Positions 15,367-26,203 of a stretch of 64,000 nucleotides of DNA are shown piece after piece. The position numbers and the translations under genes are program-made. Source of the DNA: Larus michahellis (Eukaryota > Chordata > Aves > Charadriiformes > Laridae); contig NC_133899.1 in assembly GCF_964199755.1 (NCBI RefSeq), positions 1,426,001 through 1,490,000 of the forward strand, given 5' to 3'. The notes under the pieces are model-generated. The model did no database searches and was not told the DNA's origin. It worked only from the letters and a program-made list of their open reading frames with translations. The first letter of the stretch is position 1; the number at the start of each line of letters is the position of its first letter.

Positions 15367-18300
15367 CTAGTCGTCCTCCTCCCCGCCGCCATAGAGGTCC
15401 GCCAGCTTCTTGAAGCGGCTGCCCCAGTCGTTGAGGTAGTCGTAGTCCTGGTCGCAGTCGGAGGCGGAGGAGTTGAGGGAGCTGAGCGAGGTGGCCTCCG
15501 AGCCGCTGCCCTCGTAGTCGAACACCAGCAGGGAGTCGTAGGGGGGAGCCGTGGGGTCCGTGTCGGCCGCCTTCAGGTTCTGGGGGGGGCAGGAGGGGTC
15601 AGCACCCGTCCCGTGGGGGGGTTGGGGACACCACCGGCTGGGGGGCGCTCCAGCAGCGCCTGCATGGATGGGGTCAGGGCTCACCTCCTCGATGAAGGTG
15701 CCGATGTCGTCAGGGTTGGCGGGCCGGGGCCGGTACTGGGGGGCTGGCAGGAGGGTGGGGGCCACGTCGTTGCGGAGCAGCACCTCGGGGCGGGCGTCCA
15801 GGCCCCGGTGCAGCTGCCGCAGGTCGTAGTCCTGGTGGGGGGAGACACGATGGAGAGGGACAGGGTCAGGACACCCGTGGTGGTACCGACCCCCCCTCGC
15901 CCCCCAGGACACCCACCTGGTCCTCCTCCCCACCGCCCTCCTCCCCGTAGTAAAAGACGTTGTCCCGCGTGTCGTCCTCCGGCAGCAGCAATGGCTCCTT
16001 CGTCACCTTCCTCCTCCTCATGAAGAGCAGCAGCAGCAGCAGGATGACTGGGGGGAGCAGCGGCATCAGCAGGGACGTGTCCCCCCCCTCCCTCTGCTCC
16101 ATGGAGGGGTGCAGCCCCACAACACTGGGACCCCCAGGACCCCCCACTCACGCAGCAAGGCCAGGAGGGCGCCCAGGGCGGCGAGGACGAAGGGCAGGCC
16201 GGTGGCGGGCTGGGGTCTCTGGGGACAGCTCTGCACCGGCCCCTCGCAGTCGCAGACCCGTGCGGTGATGACGGTGAGCTGGGCTTTGCCCGGCCGGTCG
16301 AGGAGCCGCAGGTAGACGCTGTACAGCTCTGGCTCCAGCGGTGCCACCAGCCGCAGGGTGACGGTGTCATCTGCACAAGACCGGCACCGTGGGTGAGGCA
16401 TGGCGACATGCACCGGTATTGCCACCACGGCGCAGCCCACCTCGTTCCGAGCACCCCCCCGGCGTTACCTTCATCGCTGACCTCCACGGCCCAGCTGTCC
16501 CCCGAGCCGTGGCTGAGCTCGGCGCGGAAGGGGCCGGTGTTGGGGGGCAGGTCCCTGTCGGTGACGGTGAGGACTTGGGGCTGGGGGCTGCGGTTGCAGA
16601 CGGTGACCTCCCGGGGTTCGGCCTCGGGGCCGTTATCGTTCACGTCGAGCAGGGTGAGGAGCAGGGTGCCGGTGCCCGTGGTGGGCGGCAAGCCTGCAGG
16701 GAGGAGCGATGATGGAGGGGGGATCCCCAAAACCGGGACCCTCATGAGGACGGGGGTGCCCCGAGTAGGGGTGGGGACGGGCAGCCCCCGGCACTGCTCA
16801 CTGCCAAAGCCAGGCTGTGGTTCCTGGTGATGGCAGCATGTGTCCCTCACGCGGGACGGGGGAACAAGGGCCCCTTTCATCACAGCCCTCACCATCGTCC
16901 ACGGCCAGCAGCACGGCAGCGTAGGTGCTGTTCTTGGTGAAGGGGGACTCCCGGTCCAGGTGGTCCCGCGCCGTCACAAGGCCGTTCTCGGGGTGCACGG
17001 CCAGCCAGCCCGCCGGGTCGTGCCCCACCAGGTACCTGGGGGGCAGAGGGGAGCTCGTCCCATGGCGGGGGGCGGTGGGGAACCCCCAAACCCCAACCCC
17101 AACCCTGTCCTCGCTCACTTGATCCTCTGCGCCTGGGCCTTGTCGGGGTCCTGGGCTGTGCAGGAGGCGATGGTCTGCCCCGGCGGCACGTCCTCCGGCA
17201 CCCGGGCGAGCTGCACCGGCGGGTGGAAGATGGGCGCCTCATTGACGTCCTCCACGTTGACCGTCACCGTGGCGGTGGCCGTCGGCAGCTTCACGGCGAA
17301 GGGGGCCTCATTGGTCACAGCCACGTGGAGCACGAACTGCTTCTTGGCCTCGTAGTCCAGGCCCTGGGAGAGGGGAGGGGACGGGCAGCACCGCTTCACG
17401 GGCAGCGAGGCAGGGGGACGTGTGGGGGGACACGCACCTTGGCGGTGCGGAGGACGCCCTCGTTGCTGGCGGGGTCGGTGGCGATGGCGAAAGCACCTCC
17501 CTCGTTGCCGCGCAGGATGGAGTAGACGGCTCGCCACGCTGGCGTGCTTGGCTCATCCAGGTCGGTGGCAGCCAGCCGGGCCACCTCCCGCCCGGCATCG
17601 TTCTCCGGCACGGCCGCCTCGTACTGTGGGTGTGGGGCACCATCAGTGCCGCAGCCCGGCACGCACCGGCCTGGCACCGGCCTGCAGGAAGAGGGTCCCA
17701 TGGGGGGAGACCCCACATTACCGTTTTGGGGTCAAACTCGGGGGCGTTGTCATTGATGTCTGCGATCTCAATCACCGCCAGCGCCGTCGTGGTGAGCCCC
17801 TCGCCGTCCAGGTCGGCCGCCTGCACGGTCAGCGTGTATTCCCGCACGCGCTGCGATGGACAGACAGACAGACAGACACCCCGTCAGCCCCCTGCCCAGG
17901 ACCGGGGCCATCCACCCCGCGGTGCCGCAGAGCCCACCTCCCGGTCGAGGCCGCTGGCGATCACGCTGAGGGTGCCGGTGGCCCTGTTGACGGTGAACAT
18001 GTGGGGATGGGGCTCCCGTGGCTCCTGGCTGAGGATGGAGTAGGCGATGACGCCGTTGTAGGAATCCACTGCGTCGTCCGCATCCGTGGCGGTCACCTGC
18101 ATCACGGAGGTGCCTGGGAACGGGCATGTCCTGGTCACTGGGGTGGTGGTGGGACCAGGGACCCACGTCACCCATAGCAATGGTCCCAGGGCTCTTGCCA
18201 AGGGACGTGGCTGGCGGGAGGCAGAGCTTCCCTGCGGCACAGGGTCCTACCCGGCAAAGCTCCCTCCGGCACGGAGCCCCTGAAGACCTCCCGCGTGAAC

Positions 18301-21274
18301 TGGGGCTTGTTGTCGTTCTGGTCCGTCACCGTGACTATGATCTCCATGGGCTCCTCCACCGGTTTGCCGTTCTCGGACACGGCATGGGAGAAGAGCTGCG
18401 GGGCGAAGGGGTGAGCAGGGGGAACGGCTGGGCACGGCGGCACCCCGCGGCACCCCCCGGCAGGGACCTACGTGGTACTTGTCGATGTGCTCCCGGTCCA
18501 GCGGCTGCGTCACCTTCATCCAACCCGACTCCTTCTCGATGGCGAAGACGCCCTCGGGGGGCGCGTCCGCCCCCTGCCCCGTGATGCTGTAGAAGATCTT
18601 GGTGTCTCTGTCCCGGTTGGATTTGATCTGGGAGGAGAGGCGGGGAAGGGGGTCAGTAACCACCCCCCCAGCAGCATCGCACCCTGCCCAGATGCAGGAG
18701 GGGTGGCCACCACCAGCATCGCTCCCACCCTTGATGGGCACATCTATGCCCACCCCCACCCAGACTGACACCCCCCCCCATACCTGAACCAGCTTTTTGG
18801 GGAAGGGGCCCCTCTCATTTTCAGGAACTTTGATGGGGGGGATCACCCAGTCTCTCTTCTGCCTCCTGGGGATGGCGTGAGCCATTGGTGCCTCGGGGAG
18901 CTCCTGTGGGATGGAGGGTGGGGGGAGGCCGGTAAGGGCGCATCCAGCCCAAGGTGGGGGTTAAGGGGACGGGGGGGCAGCCAGGAGGGTTACCTGGGGG
19001 GAGCGCCTGCTCCGCATGGGGAGTGGGGCAGGGTCTGGCCGGCCGGCAGCATCTCGGGGCGGGGAGGCATCCCGGGGGGGAACGGTGAGCGCCCTGCCCA
19101 CCCCTGGCAGCCGCAGGGTGTCCCCGTCCTCCTGCGCCCCGACGTCGGGCTCCTCAGTCTCATATGCCCCCGCGCAGCCTCCGGAGCTCGCTGCGAGAGG
19201 GCAGGGGGTCAGGGCGGCCGGGGGGAAACCTGTCCCTGGGCCCCCCCAGCCAGCAACCCCAGGACCCCGCACCCCCCCAGCCCCTGGAGGCGGATCAGGC
19301 AGGGGATGCCGGGAGCGGCACAGGAGCAGGGGCGCGGTGGAGGTTTCGGCTTTGTTTCACAGAAGACGGGAAATTCCTGGGCAGGCAGAGCCCTGCCCCA
19401 GCCTCCCACCCGGTGTGTCACCCCCCTGGGGGCTCCCAGCCCCCCACGGCCAGCACATGGGGCACAGCACGGGCCTCCCCCACCCAGGGCCACGCTGCGT
19501 CCCCCTCGCTGGATACGGCCCAGGCCCCTGCACCCCGGCTGGGCGGCAGGATTAGGGGATTAGCAAAACTAAGCCAGCTCCGGCGGCAGCGAGAGGCCGC
19601 CCGGGCTCAGCAGCCGGGAGGGGACGGAGAGCGGGGCTGGGGGGCTGCAGACGTGGAGCGCGGCAAGGAGAGCTGTGCCCCACAGCTGCCCCACACCAGC
19701 CCTGCGGCGAAGGCAGGGCCCCTCACCCGGGGGCAGAGCAGCAGCAGCCGTGCCTGGAGGGCAGCACCAAGGAGCACTCCCAGCCACAATGGCGGCAGTA
19801 AGGGACATTAGTGGGGCTGAAAGGGGCCCAGCCACACTGGCAAGCGCCGCCGGGGCACCAGAAGCCTCCAGCATCCGCCATGGGGAACCCCCAGCCCTGC
19901 TCCCCAGCGAAGGGACGGGTGGCACGGTGGGGTCTGGGTCCACAGCCTCGCTGCAGCCCCCCTAAGGGGACCGGACCGCGCCGTGCCCTCGGTGTCCCTC
20001 CGTGCAGAGCCCCCATGGCACTGCGATGGCTCGCCCAGGCCATGTGCTGCCCACAGAGGGGGTCTGCAGCATCGTGGCCAGACCCCAGCCCCTGCCCGCG
20101 GCGGGGGCCTGGCAGAGCCCAGCTCCATTCCCAGCAGCCTGGCAGGAGCCGCCCAGCGGGCTCGGCCGAAGGCAGCGGGATGTGGCATCTGAAACAGGCA
20201 GAGGTCAGGGCCTCTCCTGGCATGGCGAGAGCACTTACTGCCAAGGAGGGCTTTTAGTGCTCCGCGGCCATTAGATGAGTGCTGGCTCTGGCCACGGTTC
20301 CCGAGCAGCCCCGCTCCCCCGGGGCACCGCCAGCAGCGGGCCAAGAGCCAGAGGCAGCAAGCCCCTTGCCCAGCCTCAGGCCGGGCCGGCTGGACTCTGC
20401 TACGGTGCCACGGTCCTGCCCACAGCCAGAGAAGGGTGGCCCCGGGGCAACCAGCCCCATCGCCAGCCTGGCGTCGGGCACCCACCCTGCAGGGACCCAG
20501 CCCTGCCCCAGCGGGCGCCCCACGGCTGGACCAGAGGCACCGGCATCAGCCGCCACCAGCCCCGCCGGGGCCAGACGGGCACCGCCAGCCCCATGGCCCA
20601 GCCCCATGGCCCAGCCCCACAGCCCGGGGGGATCACAGCCCTATAATGCAGGAGCCCGGCCAGCCCCACAGCCTGGCCCCACAACCAGGGAAGGCCTCGA
20701 CCCCTCGGCCCAGCCCCACAGCCCGGGGACCCCGGCCAGCCCCACCACCCTGGGAAGTGCCAGCTCCCTCCAAAAAGCACCGACCCCGCGGCCCGCAGGG
20801 CCATTAGCCGGCCCCACATCCCGCCCCAAGACACAGCCCCACAGCCCAGGGAGCCCAGCCGGCGCCAGAGCCAGCCCCCCCCTCTGCCGGGGGGCAGAGC
20901 GGGGCCGAGCACGGCAGCGAAGTGGGGCCCCGCCGCCCCCAGCCCAGCCCGCACCGGGGGGCACGGCCCGCCCGCCCCACCGGCGCCCGGAGCCCCGGTC
21001 CCGGTCCCGGTCCCGGTCCCGATCCCGATCCCGATCCCTGTCCCCGTCCCGGCCCCGCCGCGCATCCCGCGGAGTCCCGGGGGGTCGGTCCGGGAGGAGC
21101 CGCGCCCCGACGGCGCCGGTTACCTGGTGCCGGGAGCGGCCCGCGGCGCAGCCCCGGGGGGGCGCACGGCGGGGCCGGGGGGGCGGCGAGTGCGGTGGCC
21201 GCCGGCAGGAACGGGAGGAGGATGAGGATGAGGATGAAGAGGAGCGGGCATAGCCCGGAGCGCGGCTCCCGCAT
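15367..21274 (-). CDS. CDH3: CDH3, P-cadherin (chicken K-CAM/B-cadherin)
   Basis: Second classical type I cadherin. Coding exons run from 21124-21274 through 18994-19190, 18784-18903, 18472-18627 and so on, to 15686-15830 and 15367-15579; the predicted protein is about 860 aa. Diagnostic of CDH3 are the tail motif [20 protein letters not shown] and the order next to CDH1. RRQKR then DWVIPPI marks prodomain cleavage and Trp2; SHAV, LDRE and DxNDN motifs are present. The usual separate signal exon and exon 2 seem to be one 151-nt exon: 151+197 nt is in frame with the furin exon, so no further exon is needed. The prodomain is short and Pro/Arg-rich compared with CDH1. CDH1 and CDH3 lie in the same direction with only about 1.2 kb between them. 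Confidence 0.93.
20400..20860. repeat. Degenerate Pro-rich minisatellite in CDH3 intron 1
   Basis: Repeated ccccagccccacagcccggg-like units of about 20-25 bp run up to the CDH3 promoter. They create long but meaningless open frames. Confidence 0.5.
20993..21056. repeat. (CCCGGT/CCCGAT)n hexamer array beside CDH3 exon 1
   Basis: About ten tandem hexamers, cccggt then cccgat, lie 70 bp inside intron 1 from the CDH3 exon 1 donor and within its CpG island. Confidence 0.8.
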
Positions 21275-22407
21275 GGCCCGTCCGCCGTCGCCGCCGCCTC
21301 CGCTCCTGTCGCCGCCCGCCGCGCCCCGCCCCGCCCGCTGCAAAGCGCCGCTCCAGGTGAGGCGGCGGCCGCGCAGGTACCGCCCCGCCCCGCCCCGGAG
21401 AGCGGCCCCCGGGACCCCGCAGTACCCCCCGGTACCCCCCGGGCACCGCCCGGTTCCTCCGTGCGGACCCTCCGCCGCCTCCGTTCCCCCGCCGCTCTTC
21501 CTCTGCGCGGCCCCGTAGGCATCCCGGTACCTCCGGTACCGCCGTGCGTCTCTCCCCGTGCCTCTGGTACCTCCGGGCGCTGCCGGACACCTCCCGGGCA
21601 CCCCGGTACCCCCGGGCACCGCGTCCCGCTGCCCCCGCGGCTTCCCACGGCCCCGGTACCGGCCCCACGCGGCGGCTGAGCCCCTGCCGGCGCGACCTGT
21701 TCCCCTGCCTGGGGTCAGGTCCCCCCTCCAGGGACCCCCGGAGACACCCCCCCTGCCCGGGGACCCGGCACCCTGCGGCGGGGGCTCTCCCAGCACCCCC
21801 GGCCCCCCCCGGCGGGGGTTTGGGCTGCTTGGTCGCCCCGAGGGGTCCCATCGGGGCCAGCCGCAGCGTTGTCCCCTCCCCGGCACCCTGAGGGGGCCCG
21901 CACAGCCCTGGCCGTCATCTGGGAGGGGTCGCACCCCATGGGGTGTGGGGGCTCTGAGGGTCCAACGGCGTCCTCAGCGCCCTGAGAGGGGTCTCACTGC
22001 CCCGGGGGGTCCTCGGCGCCCCACAGTGCATTGGGCTGCTGCTGGGGGGTACTGGGGGGCACCCAGAGCCCCCTCCTCGCCTTTGGGTGCATGGGGCCCC
22101 CAGGAGCAAATCAGGACCCCGGGGTGGGGCCATGCGTGCACCCCAGTACTGCTGGGGTGGGGGTGCCCTGTGGCCCCCGTGGGACAGTGCCCTGGGGGTC
22201 TTTCGGGGTCCTCGGCTCTGTCCATTACCCCCCTCCCCAGCCTGGAGCAGCGTCTTGTGCGCTGGGCCCCCCCACGGGTCTCTCCCAGCCCCCCTGGCAC
22301 ACGTGGGCTGGCACTCAGCTTTCCCGGCAGGACTCGGCCAAGGTCATGGCTGGCTGCAGGGAAGGTCCCCAGCTGGTGTCCGGAGGAATGCCAGCACAGC
22401 GGGAGAC
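21275..22407. promoter_or_regulatory. CDH3 CpG-island promoter and divergent spacer
   Basis: The half next to CDH3 (to about 21.7 kb) is extremely CpG-rich, with many ggtacc repeats and no TATA box. The half next to the truncated cadherin is ordinary GC-rich sequence. CDH3 (minus) and the truncated cadherin (plus) start about 1.1 kb apart, so this could act on both. Confidence 0.5.
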
Positions 22408-23582
22408 ATGTCGCCCTGCACCCTCACCCTTCTCCTCCTCCTCCTGTGGGTAGGACTGTCCCAATGGGGCTGGGGGCTGCTACGTGTCTGCAAGGGGGAC
22501 AGCAGGACAGCCCCTGTGCAGAGCTCTGCCCCCTCCCCAGCCCCTCAGCCCTGCTCTTCCTGTAGGACACGGCGCCCGACGTGCTGACCTTCCCCGAGCC
22601 CGGCCATGGCCTCCGGCGGCAGAAGAGAGACTGGGTCATCCCCCCCATCAACTGCCCTGAGAACGACCGGGGGCCCTTCCCCAAGCACCTGGTGCAGGTA
22701 CGTGGCCCTGCAGGGACGGGGCGCAGGGCAGGGGTGTCCCCGGAGTGCCAGGGCCCCTCTAACCCCCCCTCCGCCTCATCGCCAGATCAAATCCAACAAG
22801 GACAAGGAGACCAAGGTTTTCTACAGCATCACGGGGCAGGGGGCAGACAGCTACCCCGTGGGCGTCTTCACCATTGAGCGGGAGACGGGGTGGCTGAAAG
22901 TGACGAAGCCACTGGACCGGGAGGAGATCGACAGATACATCGTGAGTGGGGGACGGGGATGGCGGGGGGGAGACAGTCCCCGGGGCTGTGCGTGGGCTGA
23001 CGGTGCCCCTCGCAGCTCTTCTCCCACGCCGTGTCAGCCAACGGGCAGCCTGTGGAAGACCCCATGGAGATCATCATCACCGTGAAGGACCAGAATGACA
23101 ACCGGCCTGTCTTCACTGAGGCAGTCTTCCATGGCACCGTGCCGGAGGGGGCTGAGCCAGGTGAGACCGATGCCACCGAGCATCAGGAGACAGCGCTGGG
23201 GGAATGGGGGAGATGTCACCAATAACAACCCGCTCCCAGGCACCCCCGTGCTGCAGGTGCTGGCCACAGACGCGGACGACGCGGTGAGCTCCACCAACGG
23301 GGTTGTGGTCTACTCCATCCAGCGCCAGCAGCCGGACCATCCCCAACCCCACATGTTTGCCATCAACAGCAGCACCGGGGTGATCTCTGTGGCTGCAGCG
23401 GGGCTGGTGGCACAGGTGAGCCCTGGGCAGAGCTCCTCCCTCCCCCGCCAGCCCCCAACAACGTTTGGGGGTGACGCAGCTTCTCTCTGCAGATGGTTCC
23501 CGAATATACCCTGGAGATCCAGGCGGCTGACATGGAAGGGTATGGGCTGTCGGCCACTGCCACCGCCCTCATCAAAGTGAAG
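22408..23582 (+). CDS. Truncated cadherin-1-like gene: signal peptide, EC1 and EC2 only
   Basis: Exons: 22408-22449 ([14 protein letters not shown]), 22566-22697, 22786-22941, 23016-23160, 23240-23415 and 23493-23582; all have GT/AG borders, compatible phases and no stop (741 nt, 247 codons). The prodomain exons 2 and 3 are missing: the signal exon joins directly to the furin exon (RRQKR then DWVIPPI). EC1 keeps Trp2, PEND, LDRE, DQNDN and SHAV. EC2 keeps DADD, but LDRE has become LVAQ, and the last exon stops at ALIKVK just before the DxNDN linker. No EC3-5, membrane segment or tail exon follows. Exons 2-4 and their introns are about 97% identical to CDH1 exons 4-6. It could be a secreted EC1-EC2 protein, the 5' part of a fusion with URAH, or a young pseudogene. 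The plus orientation opposes CDH1 and CDH3. Confidence 0.75.
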
Positions 23583-24984
23583 GTGAGGTGCCCAGCCCAC
23601 CCCCGTGCCCCCCCGGCAGGCAGACAGGCAGGGTTAGACCATGGCGATGCTGCTGCCTGCTCCTGGGAGCCCCCGCATGCCTGGCCGCCAGAGCGCCGAC
23701 GTACTCCGGGTGCTTTCCAGGGAGGGAGGCGAAGCCGGGATGGCAGCTCCGCTGCGGCTCCTCCTGGCCCGGCGCCCCGACATCCCACCGGGCTCTGGTC
23801 CACCAGCCCCGGGGCTGCAGCGCTGCCGGAGCGTGGGTGCCGGCGGGGCTCCCGGGCGCACCTCCCATGGGGAAGCCACCTGCGCCAGCTCAGCCCAGCT
23901 GGGGAGGAGCGCCCGGTCCTGCCGCAGCCCTGTGCCGGGATAGCGGCATCCAGCCTCGACAGCTGGGTGGGGAGAGGCTGCGGTGCCAGGAAGGGCGGCT
24001 GGGGCAGGGGATGGCATTTCACACGGTGCCGCGGGGCGTAGGCCGGACTGAGGGGCTGAGGGGGATGAAGGAGAGCCAGGTAAGCAGCCAGGTGCCCTTG
24101 CTCGCCTCTGTGCCTCTCCGGCGTCCCTGCTTCAGCTGGCAGCCGAGGCCTGGAACCGGTGCTGGGATGGCAGCGAGAGCTGGTCCCGCTCCAGGGAGAC
24201 AGCGTGGCCCTGCCCGGCCGTCAGCAGCCCGGGAGCAGCAGGATGCAGCCCCCGGGTCGTGCTCTCACCCTGCCGAGCACAACCTGGGGGCTCCCAGAGG
24301 GGAAGGGGCCCGGCCGTCCCTGCCAGCGCTGCCCTTGACGCCGTGCTTGCTGCTCGCCCCAGCTGCCGACCCCAGGCAGCTCCAGAGCGCTTGCAGGGTT
24401 AATGTCCGCCCGCACGTGACACTGCTGGCAGGGCGACAGGGACGGGGCTGCTGGGACAGCGGGAGAGGACGGCTCCCTCCCTGGGTCCAGGCCAGCCAAT
24501 TCCGCAGCCCACCTGGCCAGGCGGGTGAGCGGGGACCCTGGTACTGCCCCAGGCACGCAGCCCTCCGTCCAGGCAGGAACCCGTCAGGCTCCCATGCTGC
24601 GGGCGGCAGCAGTGCCCGGGGTGCGCAGGCAGACGCTGGGAGAGGCAGCGCTCTGCTGCAGGCAGGGCCCCGGCACCGCGGCCCCGGGGCTGGTGGAGCT
24701 GAGCCCCACCGCATGGGAAGGACGTGGGCGCCCAAGTCCCGGCCCTGGGGCGCAGCGGGATGCTGGGGACAAGGGGGCTGTGCTGGGACAGCCCCCGCTG
24801 CGTGGCCGCCAGCCCGGGGGCAGAGGGAGGGGGCCTACAGGCAGGCTGGCCAAGGACCCCTCCAGAGAGGGGCTGGGGGCACCCAGGGGCTCGGCCGTGG
24901 CACTGCCTGCCACAGCATAGCAGAGGGGGGAGGCAGACAGCGCTGCCGGGACACGTTCCAGCCCCGCTTACTCCTCTGCCTCAG
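23583..24984. other. Stretch between truncated cadherin and URAH
   Basis: This is GC-rich with long open frames but no further cadherin homology. A possible upstream URAH exon is listed separately. It would be an intron if the cadherin is spliced to URAH. Confidence 0.5.
24011..24079 (+). CDS. URAH: Possible first coding exon of URAH
   Basis: An ATG opens 23 codons (MAFHTVPRGVG...MKESQ) ending at a strong donor, CAG|GTAAGC, in phase 0 with the URAH exon at 24985. It could supply an N-terminal extension or be 5' UTR. I see no peroxisomal PTS2 motif in it, and no homology supports it. Confidence 0.25.
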
Positions 24985-25712
24985 GCCGAAGGCATGTCCG
25001 AGATGGTGAATGGCTCCCTGACCACCCACGTGCTGAACACAGTCACGGGGCTGCCGGCATCCAGCCTTACCGTCAGCCTGGCCCAGCTGCAGGAGCCAGG
25101 GCCGCAGTGGACGGAGGTGGCGCGGAGGTAGGAGAGCTGGCAGCAGCCAAACGGGCAGAGGATGCTGCTGCCTGTCCCCCACGAGCCAGCCGGCTGCCAG
25201 GACAGGCGGCTCGGGGGCCGGGGACAGCCACCGCACCGCAGCAGGGCTTGCTCCTTCTGATTTCAGGTGGACGGACCATGACGGGCGCTGCCCACCCTTC
25301 CTGGCTCTGGGGCAGGCCAAGGCTGGCACCTACAAGCTGCGCTTTGAGACGGCAGCGTACTGGCAGGGCCTGGGGCACACCAGCTTCTACCCCTTCGTGG
25401 AGGTACGGAGCGCAGGGAGCGGGGGACAGGGGCCACGGGAGCCAGCCATGGCCGAATCCAAAGGGGGAACAGAACAGGGGTCTGGGTGCCACGGACAGGC
25501 TTGTGGGAGCCGCCTGCGCCTTCCTGCAGCATTGCCCTCTCTGCTCCGAGCATCCCCAAGCTCTGGCTAGCTGAGCCCCGCTGGAGGGGGATCCCAGCCG
25601 CTGTCTCCTTGCTCTCCCCCAGGTCGTCTTCACCATCACTGACCCGGCCCAGAAGCTGCACATCCCACTGCTGATCAGCCCCTACTCCTACACTACCTAC
25701 CGCGGCAGTTAG
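24985..25712 (+). CDS. URAH: URAH, 5-hydroxyisourate hydrolase
   Basis: Transthyretin-family enzyme that opens 5-hydroxyisourate to OHCU after uricase. Exons: 24985-25127 (ATG chosen at 24994), 25267-25402 and 25623-25712; 119 aa from that ATG, against 118 in mouse as I recall. The family active-site set is whole: His12 (LTTHVLN), Arg52 (DGRC), His103 (KLHIPLL) and the C-terminal YRGS at 116-119. GTYKLRFET and FYPFVEVVFTIT are further family signatures. GCC GAA GGC before the ATG is open, so the frame can continue from an upstream exon. A polyadenylation ATTAAA lies at 25779. Neighbour GAS8 is convergent, as with human URAHP-GAS8. It is intact here although human URAH is a pseudogene and birds are thought to lack uricase. 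Confidence 0.92.
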
Positions 25713-25778
25713 GGGAACGGCACGTCCTCCCCACCAAGGGATGCAGGTCAGAGCCGGGGGAACTCTGCCACCGACACC

Positions 25779-25784
25779 ATTAAA
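25779..25784 (+). terminator. URAH: URAH poly(A) signal ATTAAA
   Basis: ATTAAA lies 67 nt after the URAH stop, the common variant signal. The convergent GAS8 signal is about 345 bp further on. Confidence 0.6.
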
Positions 25785-26126
25785 GGCTTCAAACAGCACT
25801 GTTCGTCTCAAAAAATCTCCTTCCTGGGGGAAGCACACACACGGCTGCTGGAGGGGGAAAGGAGGGGAGCCCCAGGGGCAGGGAGTCCTGGGGGGGGCCC
25901 AGGCAAGCCCCAACTCCTTGCTCCGGCCTGCTCTGGTGGGTGGGATGCCAGGAGCCCTCCCGGTCTGGGGCCACACTGGCACCACTTGGTCAGAGCCGAC
26001 CCAGCTGGCATCTGCCTGTGGCTGGCATCCCCCGTGGCAGGAGTCGGGGGCTGCTCCAGAGGAAAGATCCCCCCCGGGAGGGGAGAGAGGGTCCTTCAGG
26101 TCCTCCAGAAGGTTCACTGGGGTCTG

Positions 26127-26132
26127 TTTAAT
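26127..26132 (-). terminator. GAS8: GAS8 poly(A) signal ATTAAA
   Basis: Plus-strand tttaat is ATTAAA on the minus strand, about 75 nt after the GAS8 stop. The roughly 340 bp between this and the URAH signal shows nothing else. Confidence 0.55.
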
Positions 26133-26203
26133 GCTGTGGAGCACCAACGGGGCACAGCCCTGCTCCCTCCCTGGCACGGTGTGTCCCTCGGTGCTGGCTG
26201 GCA

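Noticed and set aside
20804-21934. 376-codon minus-strand frame through the CDH3 promoter
   Set aside because: It starts at GTG, is Gly/Arg-rich CpG-island sequence, and contains CDH3 exon 1 only by overlap.
23588-25009. 473-codon plus-strand frame between the cadherin and URAH
   Set aside because: Low-complexity Gly/Ala/Pro/Arg, no cadherin or other domain; most likely intron.
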